Assembly (NCBI GenBank): GCA_934338065.1
Contig: CAKRGX010000004.1
Span: 88,288-152,287 of the forward strand
Source: an uncultured Eubacterium sp.
Lineage (GTDB): Bacteria > Bacillota > Clostridia > Lachnospirales > Lachnospiraceae
Direction of reading: 5' to 3'
DNA: 64,000 nucleotides
Positions within the stretch are counted from its first letter, which is position 1. Each line of letters opens with the position of its first letter. The notes beneath the pieces were generated by a model, which saw only the letters and a list, made by a program, of their open reading frames with translations, was not told the origin of the DNA and made no database searches. This document shows, in pieces, positions 16,071 to 24,319 of the stretch. A program made the translations under genes and the position numbers.

Positions 16071-18659
16071 CTAGCGCGGAACCTCGACCATCTTATAACA
16101 CTCAATCTGATCTCCTTCCTGAAGATCACTGAAACCATCGAATACCAGACCACATTCGTAACCGGCTGCCACTTCTTTCACATCATCTTTAAATCTCTTC
16201 AGGCTGGCAAGGTCTCCCTCAAATAACTGATCATCATCACGACTGATACGTGCACGGCAGCCACGCTCGATCTTACCATCCAGAACATAAGAACCTGCTA
16301 TTGTTCCTACACCGGAAGCCTTAAATGTCTGTCTTACCTCTGCGTGGGCAATTACCTTTTCCTCATAAATTGGCTCCAGCATTCCCTTCATTGCCGCTTC
16401 AATGTCTTCAATCGCATCGTAAATAACACGATAGAGACGCACATCTACATTTTCCCGATCTGCGGTATCCTTGGCAGCATTATCAACACGTATGTTGAAA
16501 CCTATAATAATTGCATTGGAAGCACTTGCCAGACTGACATCGGATTCGTTAATTGCTCCCACACCGCCATGAATAACACGTACCGCAACTTCATCATTAC
16601 TTAATTTGACAAGACTCTGTTTCACTGCTTCCACAGATCCCTGTACATCCGCTTTAATAATTAGGTTAAGATCTTTGACATTTCCTGCCTGAATCTGGCT
16701 GAACAAACCATCTAGAGACAGTTTCTTAGATTTTGTTTCCTCCAACAGTTTATCCTTACCCTGATCAATATATGCCTGAGCAATCTGTTTGGCATCTTTA
16801 TCATTTTCTGTTGCCAGAAATACTTCTCCGGCACTTGGCACACCATTAAGTCCAAGAATTTCTACCGGCGTAGATGGTTTTGCCACCTTGACACGCTCAC
16901 CATTATGATCCAGCATGGCTCTTACCTTACCATAGGCAGTACCAACAGCAATATGATCTCCTACATTTAAAGTACCTTTCTGTACCAATACCGATGCTAC
17001 CGGACCACGTCCTTTATCAAGACGGGCTTCAATAACAATACCACGCGCGCGGCGCTTTGGATTTGCCTTTAATTCCAACATTTCGGACGTAAGAATGATC
17101 ATTTCTAAAAGGTTCTCAATACCCTCTTTCGTATGAGCTGACACCGGACAAAAGATTGTGGAACCACCCCATTCTTCCGGAATAAGTTCATATTCAGAAA
17201 GTTCCTGCTTAACACGTTCGATGTTAGCACCTTCCTTATCAATCTTATTAACGGCAACAATAATTTCTACTCCGGCTGCCTTTGCATGATTGATTGCTTC
17301 AACCGTCTGTGGCATGACACCATCATCTGCTGCAACAACAAGGATTGCAATATCGGTTGACTGTGCTCCACGCATACGCATGGACGTAAATGCTTCATGT
17401 CCCGGTGTATCCAAAAATGTGATCTTCTCACCATTGATTCGGACAACATAAGCACCAATATGCTGCGTAATACCACCAGCCTCATGTTCTGTCACATCAG
17501 ATTGGCGGATAGCATCAAGAAGAGAGGTTTTACCATGATCGACATGCCCCATAACACAGACAACTGGCGGACGTTTTTGCATCTGGCTCTCATCTTCTTC
17601 TTCTTCCCTCAGAAGCTCTGCTACCATATCAACTTTTTCTTCCATTTCACAAAGAATGTCAAAACTAAGTGCAATCTCCTCCGCCTCTTCAAACGTGATA
17701 TCCTGATTCAATGATACCATCTGGCCCTGCATAAACAGTTTCTTAACTAATGCTGCGGCCGGCATTTTCATCTTATCTGCCAGCTCACGGATTGTAAGAG
17801 ATTCCGGAATCGTAATCTGCTTAATCTCTTCTTCCGGCTCCTGTTTTACAGGTTCAGGCTTGATAAATGCACCCTTACGATTTGGATCTTTCTTGGAACG
17901 GATTCGGCTCATCTCTTCTTTTGTACTCTTGCGATAACCACCAGTCTTATTCCGGTCATCTTTTTTGCGGTTTCTCTGTCGGGAATTTTTCTGTTCCTGT
18001 TTGATTCCATCAAAACCACTCTGCGCTTTTTCAAATCTTTCAAATACACGCTCGCCGCCCTGCGCTACGCGATTATTTCCATTTCCCTGCCCATTACGAC
18101 GATCATTCTGGCGTCTTCCGCGATTATCCTGACGGCCATTTCCGTTTCTTTCACCATTTCCTCTATTAGCCGGACGATCGGTACGACGATCATTATTTCT
18201 GGCATTATTTCCATTATTCCGATTGTTATTTCGATCGCCATTACGGTTTCCCTGCAGTCTTTTGGCGTTTTGATTATTCTCTCTAACTGTTTTTTCCACT
18301 GATTTCTCCGGTTTCTTTTCTTCCTTTTTCTCTTCTGGTTTCCCAGCAGGCTTCTCAATCGGTTTTTCCATTGGTTTATCTGTCGGCTTTTCCGATTTCT
18401 TTTCCACTGGTTTTTCTATTATTTTTTCTGTTTTCTTTTCTTCAGCCTTTGTTTCATTCTTTACCGATTCAGCTTTTGCTGCCTTCTTCTGGCTAAAATG
18501 CTTCATCAAAAAGGCAATTGCACTATCTTCAATATTACTATTTGGTCCTTTTACATCAAATCCATTTTCATTAAGCAGTTTGACAAGATCACCACTTTTT
18601 ATGCTCTTGTCTTGCTGTTGGATACTACGGGCAATTTCAAATATTTTCATTTTTGCCAT
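16071..18659 (-). CDS. infB: Translation initiation factor IF-2
   Basis: 862 residues. An N-terminal IF2 helical domain (1-55) is followed by a Lys/Glu/Pro-rich stretch (about 60-128) with EKP-type repeats, then an Asn/Arg/Gly-rich low-complexity stretch (about 129-240). A second IF2_N domain is at about 283-335. The GTPase domain has GHVDHGKT at 371-378, DTPGHEAF and NKID, then domains II-IV. It places fMet-tRNA on the 30S subunit. ATG at 18659 has GGAGG 9 nt upstream. It overlaps ylxQ by 23 nt. Confidence 0.97.
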   Translation of the reverse strand: MAKMKIFEIARSIQQQDKSIKSGDLVKLLNENGFDVKGPNSNIEDSAIAFLMKHFSQKKAAKAESVKNETKAEEKKTEKIIEKPVEKKSEKPTDKPMEKPIEKPAGKPEEKKEEKKPEKSVEKTVRENNQNAKRLQGNRNGDRNNNRNNGNNARNNDRRTDRPANRGNGERNGNGRQDNRGRRQNDRRNGQGNGNNRVAQGGERVFERFEKAQSGFDGIKQEQKNSRQRNRKKDDRNKTGGYRKSTKEEMSRIRSKKDPNRKGAFIKPEPVKQEPEEEIKQITIPESLTIRELADKMKMPAAALVKKLFMQGQMVSLNQDITFEEAEEIALSFDILCEMEEKVDMVAELLREEEEDESQMQKRPPVVCVMGHVDHGKTSLLDAIRQSDVTEHEAGGITQHIGAYVVRINGEKITFLDTPGHEAFTSMRMRGAQSTDIAILVVAADDGVMPQTVEAINHAKAAGVEIIVAVNKIDKEGANIERVKQELSEYELIPEEWGGSTIFCPVSAHTKEGIENLLEMIILTSEMLELKANPKRRARGIVIEARLDKGRGPVASVLVQKGTLNVGDHIAVGTAYGKVRAMLDHNGERVKVAKPSTPVEILGLNGVPSAGEVFLATENDKDAKQIAQAYIDQGKDKLLEETKSKKLSLDGLFSQIQAGNVKDLNLIIKADVQGSVEAVKQSLVKLSNDEVAVRVIHGGVGAINESDVSLASASNAIIIGFNIRVDNAAKDTADRENVDVRLYRVIYDAIEDIEAAMKGMLEPIYEEKVIAHAEVRQTFKASGVGTIAGSYVLDGKIERGCRARISRDDDQLFEGDLASLKRFKDDVKEVAAGYECGLVFDGFSDLQEGDQIECYKMVEVPR

Positions 18660-18978
18660 GCTTTGTTACCTCCAAATCTAATTTCTTGCTGAGGGACTTT
18701 GCAAATCCCGCATTTGTTACCGCTACTGACGCACGAAATTGTTTACCAATAGCTTTTCCCAATGTTTCTTTATCGCTATACTCTTTGTAAGGAATATGAT
18801 AATAATGACAGGAATTGGAAAAATTTTTCTTTGTATTATCCGAAGCATCCTCCGCCACAATGACTAATCTTGCCAAACCATCCCGGATGGCTTTTTCCGT
18901 CATGAATTCACCACTAACAATATCTCCTGCTTTCATTGCCATTCCTAAAGTACCTAAAACTTTTCTATCCTCTATCAT
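18637..18978 (-). CDS. ylxQ: YlxQ-like L7Ae-family RNA-binding protein
   Basis: 113 residues with the L7Ae/L30e pattern: [19 protein letters not shown] at the N-terminus, then [18 protein letters not shown] and [18 protein letters not shown]. Such proteins bind kink-turn RNA; this one is taken to be a ribosome- or RNA-associated accessory. It sits in its normal place between ylxR and infB and overlaps them by 14 and 23 nt. Confidence 0.9.
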   Translation of the reverse strand: MIEDRKVLGTLGMAMKAGDIVSGEFMTEKAIRDGLARLVIVAEDASDNTKKNFSNSCHYYHIPYKEYSDKETLGKAIGKQFRASVAVTNAGFAKSLSKKLDLEVTKHGKNENI

Positions 18979-19243
18979 CTTTCAACTGCCTCTCTAAATC
19001 TTCATACGTTTCGTGCGGAACATTCATTTTGAAAGAACGACTTAGTGCATTACTCTTTATCGCCTTTTTCAGGCACTCCTCCTTTGCGCAAAGGTAAGCT
19101 CCTCTTCCATTTTGACGCCCCGTAAAGTCGAGGACAATCTCTCCTTCCGGCGTCTTCACAATACGAATCAATTCTTTCTTATCTTTACTCTCGCGACAGC
19201 CAATACACTGTCTTTGCGGTATTTTTCGTACTTGCACTGCCAA
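18965..19243 (-). CDS. ylxR: YlxR (RnpM-type) RNA-binding protein
   Basis: 92 residues with the family pattern RQCIGCRESKDKKELIRIV, GRQNGRGAYLC and a C-terminal helix. Family members bind RNA and have been linked to RNase P. The start is TTG at 19243: AAAGGAGG is 8 nt upstream of it, while the ATG at 19250, only 1-2 nt from that site, opens a different frame that closes after 21 codons. Confidence 0.9.
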   Translation of the reverse strand: MAVQVRKIPQRQCIGCRESKDKKELIRIVKTPEGEIVLDFTGRQNGRGAYLCAKEECLKKAIKSNALSRSFKMNVPHETYEDLERQLKDDRG

Positions 19244-19268
19244 ACGTCATTCCTCCTTTATCTGCAAC

Positions 19269-20336
19269 TTATGAAAGGCTCTGTGTCTCACTCTTGATAT
19301 CAATCTTATATCCTGTCAAATGGGCAGCCAGACGGGCATTCTGCCCTTCTTTTCCGATTGCCAGTGACAACTGATAATCAGGAACAATAACCTTTGCACT
19401 CTTTTCTTCCGGATCATCATTCACCGTAACAGAGACAACTTTCGATGGACTTAATGCATGTTCAATAAATATAGCAGGATCCTCATTCCATTCAACAATA
19501 TCAATTTTTTCTCCATGCAGTTCCTCAACAACAGCATTTACTCTGGCTCCATTCATACCAACACACGCTCCTACAGCATCAACGTCCGGATTATTACTGT
19601 AAACGGCGATTTTGGATCGGGAACCGGCTTCACGGGATACACTTTTGATCTCAACAACTCCACTCTGAATCTCTGCCACCTCCGCTTCAAACAATCTCTT
19701 TACAAGTTCAGGATGCGTACGCGAAATGACAATCCGCGGTCCTCTTGGTGTATCTTTTACCTCAGTCACATATAACTTAATTCTTTCATGAGCCGAAAAA
19801 TCTTCGCCCTTTACCTGCTCCTGTGGAGTCAGTATAGCATCAATCTTTCCAATATTGACATTGTAATTGCCATTACTGTATCTCTGTACCATTCCGGTCA
19901 CAATATCATGCTCTTTCGTATAATATTGGTCAAACAACACCTTTCTTTCTTCTTCACGGATTTTCTGTACAACAACCTGTTTAGCCTTCTGTGCTGCTAT
20001 TCTTCCAAAGTTCTTCGGTGTCACCTCAAGACTAACCGTTTCCCCTAGTGATGCACCTGGGAATTTCACTTCAGCTTCTGTCAAAGACATCTGAAGCATA
20101 GAATCTTCCACTTCCTCTACTACTACCTTATCCTGGTAAACATGAAACTCCCCTGTTTCACGATCTAGATTAACCCGGATATTATCTGTCTTACCAAATT
20201 CATTTTTGCATGCAGCTACTAATGAATTTTCAATTGCTTCAAGAAGAATTTCTTTACTAATATCTTTCTCCTTTTCTATGGCATTTAATGCCTCTATCAA
20301 TTCCGGATTTCCTTTCTGTGTTGCTGTCTTTCTCAT
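19269..20336 (-). CDS. nusA: Transcription termination/antitermination factor NusA
   Basis: 355 residues: N-terminal RNA-polymerase-binding domain (to about 130), S1 domain (about 135-200, with GMVQRYSNGNYNVNIG), KH1 (VGACVGMNGARVNAVVEEL) and KH2 (IVPDYQLSLAIGKEGQNARLA). The length is that of Gram-positive NusA without acidic C-terminal repeats. It modulates pausing, termination and antitermination. Second gene of the operon, 29 nt after rimP. Start ATG is clear. Confidence 0.97.
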   Translation of the reverse strand: MRKTATQKGNPELIEALNAIEKEKDISKEILLEAIENSLVAACKNEFGKTDNIRVNLDRETGEFHVYQDKVVVEEVEDSMLQMSLTEAEVKFPGASLGETVSLEVTPKNFGRIAAQKAKQVVVQKIREEERKVLFDQYYTKEHDIVTGMVQRYSNGNYNVNIGKIDAILTPQEQVKGEDFSAHERIKLYVTEVKDTPRGPRIVISRTHPELVKRLFEAEVAEIQSGVVEIKSVSREAGSRSKIAVYSNNPDVDAVGACVGMNGARVNAVVEELHGEKIDIVEWNEDPAIFIEHALSPSKVVSVTVNDDPEEKSAKVIVPDYQLSLAIGKEGQNARLAAHLTGYKIDIKSETQSLS

Positions 20337-20365
20337 TTTTCTATTAATCCTCCATTCAATTGTAT

Positions 20366-20860
20366 TTAAAAAGTTATATATTTACGTATTAAAGCAATGT
20401 TCTTTACCGGAACGTCCATCTGACGGTCATCTAACCCAATCGTTACGGTAGATGTTTCTTCTTCATATTTTTTTAACACGCCAACAAATTCTTTATCCGA
20501 GTATTTTTTACCATTCTCTTCCCATGTTACCGGCGAAAACAGTTTAACCTCTACATCTTTTCCCATGTTTCTCACAAAGTCCTTGGGCTTTTTGAATGGA
20601 CGCAGAAGTCCCGGCGAACTTACTTCCAAAATATAGGATTCTTCAATAAAATCATTCTGATCTAACAGATCACTTAATTCATGATTAATAACGGTCAGGT
20701 CATCAATCGTAATGCCTCCCTCTTTATCGATATAAGCTCGCAGATGCCAGATACCAGCTTCTTTCACAAACTCTACATCAACCAATTCATAACTGTACTT
20801 CTCTACAATTGGTATCAGCAGTTGTTCCGTCTTTGTTTCATAGTCTCGATGTTTGCTCAA
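20366..20860 (-). CDS. rimP: Ribosome maturation factor RimP
   Basis: 164 residues: N-terminal domain with YELVDVEFVKEAGIWHLRAYID, ILEVSSPGLLRPF, and a C-terminal SH3-like domain (FVGVLKKYEEETSTVTIGL). It helps assemble the 30S subunit. The start codon is TTG at 20860, with GAGG 7 nt upstream; no in-frame ATG is suitably placed. First gene of the nine-gene nusA operon; a strong stem-loop lies in its leader. Confidence 0.95.
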   Translation of the reverse strand: MSKHRDYETKTEQLLIPIVEKYSYELVDVEFVKEAGIWHLRAYIDKEGGITIDDLTVINHELSDLLDQNDFIEESYILEVSSPGLLRPFKKPKDFVRNMGKDVEVKLFSPVTWEENGKKYSDKEFVGVLKKYEEETSTVTIGLDDRQMDVPVKNIALIRKYITF

Positions 20861-20897
20861 ATAAAAACCTCTTTTCCATTCACTTCACACGAAAAGA

Positions 20898-20921
20898 ATG
20901 AGTGGACTTTCGTCCACTCAT
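20898..20921 (-). promoter_or_regulatory. Stem-loop in the rimP-nusA operon leader
   Basis: A perfect 10-bp stem (ATGAGTGGAC / GTCCACTCAT) capped by a GAAA tetraloop begins about 20 nt after the predicted start and ends 37 nt before rimP. It is followed by TCTTTTC, a weak T tract. It could be an attenuator, a 5' stabilising hairpin, or a terminator stopping readthrough from the xylanase gene. Confidence 0.65.
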
Positions 20922-20947
20922 CTTAATTAACAGTATCATTATCATAT

Positions 20948-20976
20948 ATAATAGCATATGTCACCAATATTTGCAA
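20948..20976 (-). promoter_or_regulatory. Promoter of the rimP-nusA-infB operon
   Basis: TTGCAA (20971-20976) and TATTAT (20948-20953) with a 17-nt spacer on the minus strand, in the only sizeable gap upstream of rimP. A second, poorer pair overlaps it. The predicted start near 20941 puts the stem-loop at the head of the transcript. Confidence 0.6.
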
Positions 20977-20988
20977 GTATCTTTTTTT

Positions 20989-21011
20989 ATGAATTCCCAT
21001 GAATTCCCATG
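20989..21011. repeat. Short tandem repeat (10-bp unit, two copies plus ATG)
   Basis: ATGAATTCCC occurs twice in direct tandem and is followed by ATG, 22 nt past the xylanase stop. It contains GAATTC palindromes but no ordinary terminator hairpin. Its function, if any, is unknown. Confidence 0.8.
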
Positions 21012-21032
21012 TAAATTTCCTCATGAAACAGC

Positions 21033-22703
21033 TCACTGTTTTGGTGCATCGACAAAAGCATAGAAAGATGGTTTCGGCTGAAGCTTATATTCATATCTTC
21101 CTGTCTGCGTATTTTTTGTTCTCTTTTTTGTAAAGAACAGTGGTTTGCAGTCACTTCTCCAGGATACACCATCATTGATTCCCCATACCGTAATTCCTGT
21201 TATCCCTTTCGGATTCACCAACTTATCTCTATTTCTTTGAGCTTCAACGATTACTTTCATCAAGTCCTTTGTAAATGCTGCCTGATCCTCATCCGTCTCT
21301 TTTTCGTTACGATAAAGGAATGTAGGTTCTCTTCCATCTGTATCATCCGTATCAAAGTTAATGGTAATATCAAGTTCCGTGATCTGAACTTCTAAACCGG
21401 TTTTCAGAAAAGCTTCCAATGCCGTCTTATACTGCTCAACTGTGGGCCGGCGGATATCAACATGACTTTGCATACCCATACCGCCACAGATTTTTTCCGG
21501 CTCTCCTTTATTGATAAAATTGATCAGGGCAATTTCATCATCGACGCTAAAATAAGTATCATAATCATTATAGAATAAAGTCACCTTGTCCTGTATTCCT
21601 GCTTTCTTCAACTCATCATAGGCAAAACGGAAAGCATCTTTTACATAACTTGGTTCTAATCCCATATCACCATAAACATTTGTCCAGGAAACCTCGTTGG
21701 GATTCTTCGCTCTGTGAATATACTCATTAACTACATCCCAGCAATAAACAAGGCTGCCCGCTTCTCCTGTCAGTTCTTTTTCTTTGGCACAGACCTGACT
21801 AACAACGGTTCTCACGAAAAACTCTAACCTGGCGTTCATTGTCTCCTTATCCACAACCTGTCCTGCATCACTGAATCCTGTTTTAAAGAACCAGGTTGGT
21901 GTCTGCTGATGCCATAAAAGTGTATGGGCACGCATACGAAGGCCCTTCTTTTTGGCAATCTCCATAGCACCAAACACATTTTCCAAATTAAGAACCGGTA
22001 CCTGTGTTTCCTTATAATTATTCAAAGAATATCCTAATTTTTCTGCTTCCTGCTTTGAGATGAGATTTGCCTGATTTCCCAAAACAAAGTCTGGCTTCAT
22101 CTCATTTTCCAGTGTAAAACTGTTAAACTGTTGATCAACAAGTTCCATCGTTTTCTTGTCCTGTAACTGCTCCGGATGACTTCCCCATCCCTGATTATAT
22201 GTCAGACAAGTACCAATATTATCGACCAGTCCCTGATAAGCTTTCTTCATAGAAGCCATATCTGACACCGGTGTCTGTGTCTGTGTCGGTGATGTTGTTG
22301 ACTTGGGCGTAGGTGCCGGTGCTGCGGAACTTGTTATTAATGGCACATTTGCCGCCTTTGCCTTTTTAACTTTAACAGAACACTTTAATATACTCTTTTT
22401 ACTTCCTTTTTTCAATGTAAAGGTCAGTGTTGTTTTTCCCACTTTTTTACCGGTAACTACAACTGCATAGTTTCCCTTCTTCTTGCCGGAAACTATCTTT
22501 TTATTCTTAATCTTCCAGCTAACCTTATACTTTTTCGCATTTTTTACGGTTACTTTCTTTTTCTTTCCTTTTTCGATCGTCACTTTCTTTGTAGACAATT
22601 TTGGCTTCTTTGCCGCCTGTACTTTATTTGTGCCCATTGGTACCATTCCTAATGCTAAGGAAAACACCAAAAGACTCGCCACACCGGCTTTTACCTTCTG
22701 CAT
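21033..22703 (-). CDS. Secreted endo-1,4-beta-xylanase, GH10, with N-terminal Lys-rich Ig-like domain
   Basis: 556 residues. Signal peptide at 1-30 (cut near VQA-AKK). Residues about 32-117 are a very Lys-rich beta domain like bacterial Ig-like (Big2) modules. A Pro/Thr/Ser linker follows (128-147). The GH10 barrel covers about 150-550, with the acid/base Glu327 in CWDVVNEYIH, the nucleophile Glu443 in QITELDI, and substrate residues in LENEMKPD and RAHTLLWHQQTP. It cuts xylan outside the cell. The basic domain may bind wall or anionic polymer; that is inference. AGGGGGA precedes ATG. It is a single gene with its own promoter between two housekeeping operons. Confidence 0.96.
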   Translation of the reverse strand: MQKVKAGVASLLVFSLALGMVPMGTNKVQAAKKPKLSTKKVTIEKGKKKKVTVKNAKKYKVSWKIKNKKIVSGKKKGNYAVVVTGKKVGKTTLTFTLKKGSKKSILKCSVKVKKAKAANVPLITSSAAPAPTPKSTTSPTQTQTPVSDMASMKKAYQGLVDNIGTCLTYNQGWGSHPEQLQDKKTMELVDQQFNSFTLENEMKPDFVLGNQANLISKQEAEKLGYSLNNYKETQVPVLNLENVFGAMEIAKKKGLRMRAHTLLWHQQTPTWFFKTGFSDAGQVVDKETMNARLEFFVRTVVSQVCAKEKELTGEAGSLVYCWDVVNEYIHRAKNPNEVSWTNVYGDMGLEPSYVKDAFRFAYDELKKAGIQDKVTLFYNDYDTYFSVDDEIALINFINKGEPEKICGGMGMQSHVDIRRPTVEQYKTALEAFLKTGLEVQITELDITINFDTDDTDGREPTFLYRNEKETDEDQAAFTKDLMKVIVEAQRNRDKLVNPKGITGITVWGINDGVSWRSDCKPLFFTKKRTKNTQTGRYEYKLQPKPSFYAFVDAPKQ

Positions 22704-22736
22704 AGTTAATCCCCCTTAATTATTTTACTATGTTAT

Positions 22737-22766
22737 AGCATAATATATTTCCTATCCCACTGTCAA
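22737..22766 (-). promoter_or_regulatory. Promoter of the xylanase gene
   Basis: A perfect TTGACA (22761-22766) lies 3 nt past the rpe stop codon, and TATGCT (22737-22742) follows after an 18-nt spacer. No CcpA-type or other operator was recognised. Confidence 0.55.
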
Positions 22767-22769
22767 CGC

Positions 22770-23423
22770 TCAGGATAAATGTTTCAGAAATTCTATTGTA
22801 TTTTTTCTTGCATTCCCCTGAAATATCTTTGTTCCAACAACAAAAATATTAGCGCCGGCTTCACGGATCTCGTCAATGTTATCCAGGCTGACTCCACCGT
22901 CCACCTGAATATCTACATCCAGTCCCCGCTCATCCACGATTCTTCTCAGTATGCGAATTTTATCAAAAACCTCTCGTATCACACTCTGTCCACCATATCC
23001 CGGATACACAGACATAACCAGTACCATAGATATCTTATCTAAAACAGGCAGAACACAATCAATAGCTGTATCCGGACTAATGGCAACGCCTGCCTTTTTT
23101 CCAAAGCTATTGATCTCATCTACTGTTTCTTCCAAATCATCACAGGCTTCAGCGTGTACCGTTATTCCATCCGCTCCATCACCTACGAATCGTTCAATAA
23201 ACCGGATCGGCTCCGTAACCATCAAATGCACATCAAAAAAAGCGTCTGTAACATTACGTAGTCCCCTTACAATAGGAAAACCAAAGGATATATTAGGCAC
23301 GAATATTCCATCCATTACATCAATATGAATGTACTCTGCCCCTGCATCGGTTACGGTCTGAATCTCCTTCTCCAAACACCTCACATCCGCTGCCAAAATA
23401 GATGGCGACAATCGATATGTCAT
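22770..23423 (-). CDS. rpe: Ribulose-phosphate 3-epimerase
   Basis: 217 residues from ATG 23423. Family motifs: LSPSILAADVRCLEKEI, YIHIDVMDGIFVPNISFG, DVHLMVTEP, SVYPGYGGQSV and VDGGVSLDNI. It interconverts ribulose-5-phosphate and xylulose-5-phosphate in the pentose phosphate pathway. I chose 23423 because GGAGG is 8 nt upstream and the ATG overlaps the rsgA stop as ATGA; an in-frame start five codons upstream has no such site. Last gene of the long run from dapA, next to rsgA as in many Firmicutes. Confidence 0.95.
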   Translation of the reverse strand: MTYRLSPSILAADVRCLEKEIQTVTDAGAEYIHIDVMDGIFVPNISFGFPIVRGLRNVTDAFFDVHLMVTEPIRFIERFVGDGADGITVHAEACDDLEETVDEINSFGKKAGVAISPDTAIDCVLPVLDKISMVLVMSVYPGYGGQSVIREVFDKIRILRRIVDERGLDVDIQVDGGVSLDNIDEIREAGANIFVVGTKIFQGNARKNTIEFLKHLS

Positions 23424-24319
23424 TTTTTCGTCCTCCAATTTTTTCGTCTTTCGCCCTCGACCAGTTCTTCATAAATCTGAACATAGTTTTCATAGCGGCT
23501 TTTACATATCTCACCATTCGCCAAAGCCTCCTGAACAACACACCCCGGCTCATGAATGTGAGAACACCCCAAATATTTGCATTGCCCCTCATAAGGTAAA
23601 AACTCGGTAAAATACTGATGTAGTTGTTCTTTCGTCACATCCGGCGGACGAAGAGAACTAAATCCCGGTGTATCAAACAAAAATGTCTGATTTCCCAGAT
23701 AGAACAGTTCTGAATGTCTCGTAGTATGCTTTCCCCGCTGAATCTTTTCACTAATCTCTCCTGTCTGCGACTGTGCTTCAGGATAGATCAGATTGACCAG
23801 ACTGGATTTGCCCACACCGGATGGTCCCGCTAATACGGTCGTTTTTCCACATAGACATTTTCTTACCTCTTCTATTCCATTCTTTTCTGTGTTACTGATC
23901 GTTAAAACACGGTTCGAACACTTTGCATATATCTGCTTGTACTTTTGTTCATCTTCTGTTGAAACGATATCCTGCTTGCTAAAGCAAATAACCGTCTCTA
24001 CCCCCTGCCATTCCATCATAAGCAGAAAACGATCCAGCAGGTTCAGATTTGGCACAGGATTTGCCATCGAAAAGACAACCATTGCCTGATCTACATTGGC
24101 AACTGCCGGTCTGATCAGTGCATTTGTGCGGGGTAATACTTCCTCAATATTTCCGAGACATTTATGCTGATCTAAGACACGCATCCTAACATTGTCACCG
24201 ACTAATGGTTTGATACCTGCTTTACGGAATCCCCCTTTTGCCTTGCACTCATACAGGCGTTCATCCTCGCACCATGCATAATAAAATCCGGCTATTCCTT
24301 TGACAATCTTTCCTCTCAT
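23420..24319 (-). CDS. rsgA: Small-subunit-dependent ribosome GTPase RsgA
   Basis: 299 residues from ATG 24319. N-terminal OB fold, then a circularly permuted GTPase: the G4-like FSKQD comes before the P-loop GPSGVGKSSLVN and the switch TRHSELF with DTPGFSSL. A C-terminal zinc knuckle is CKYLGC-H-PGC. It releases RbfA and checks 30S maturation. The start ATG overlaps the prkC stop (TGATG); a TTG one codon earlier is possible. It overlaps rpe by 4 nt. Confidence 0.95.
   Translation of the reverse strand: MRGKIVKGIAGFYYAWCEDERLYECKAKGGFRKAGIKPLVGDNVRMRVLDQHKCLGNIEEVLPRTNALIRPAVANVDQAMVVFSMANPVPNLNLLDRFLLMMEWQGVETVICFSKQDIVSTEDEQKYKQIYAKCSNRVLTISNTEKNGIEEVRKCLCGKTTVLAGPSGVGKSSLVNLIYPEAQSQTGEISEKIQRGKHTTRHSELFYLGNQTFLFDTPGFSSLRPPDVTKEQLHQYFTEFLPYEGQCKYLGCSHIHEPGCVVQEALANGEICKSRYENYVQIYEELVEGERRKNWRTKK

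Noticed and set aside
18200-18480. Repetitive-looking stretch that might be a repeat array
   Set aside because: It is coding: the Lys/Glu/Pro and Asn/Arg/Gly-rich linker of IF-2, with no fixed-length repeat or spacer pattern, so not CRISPR.
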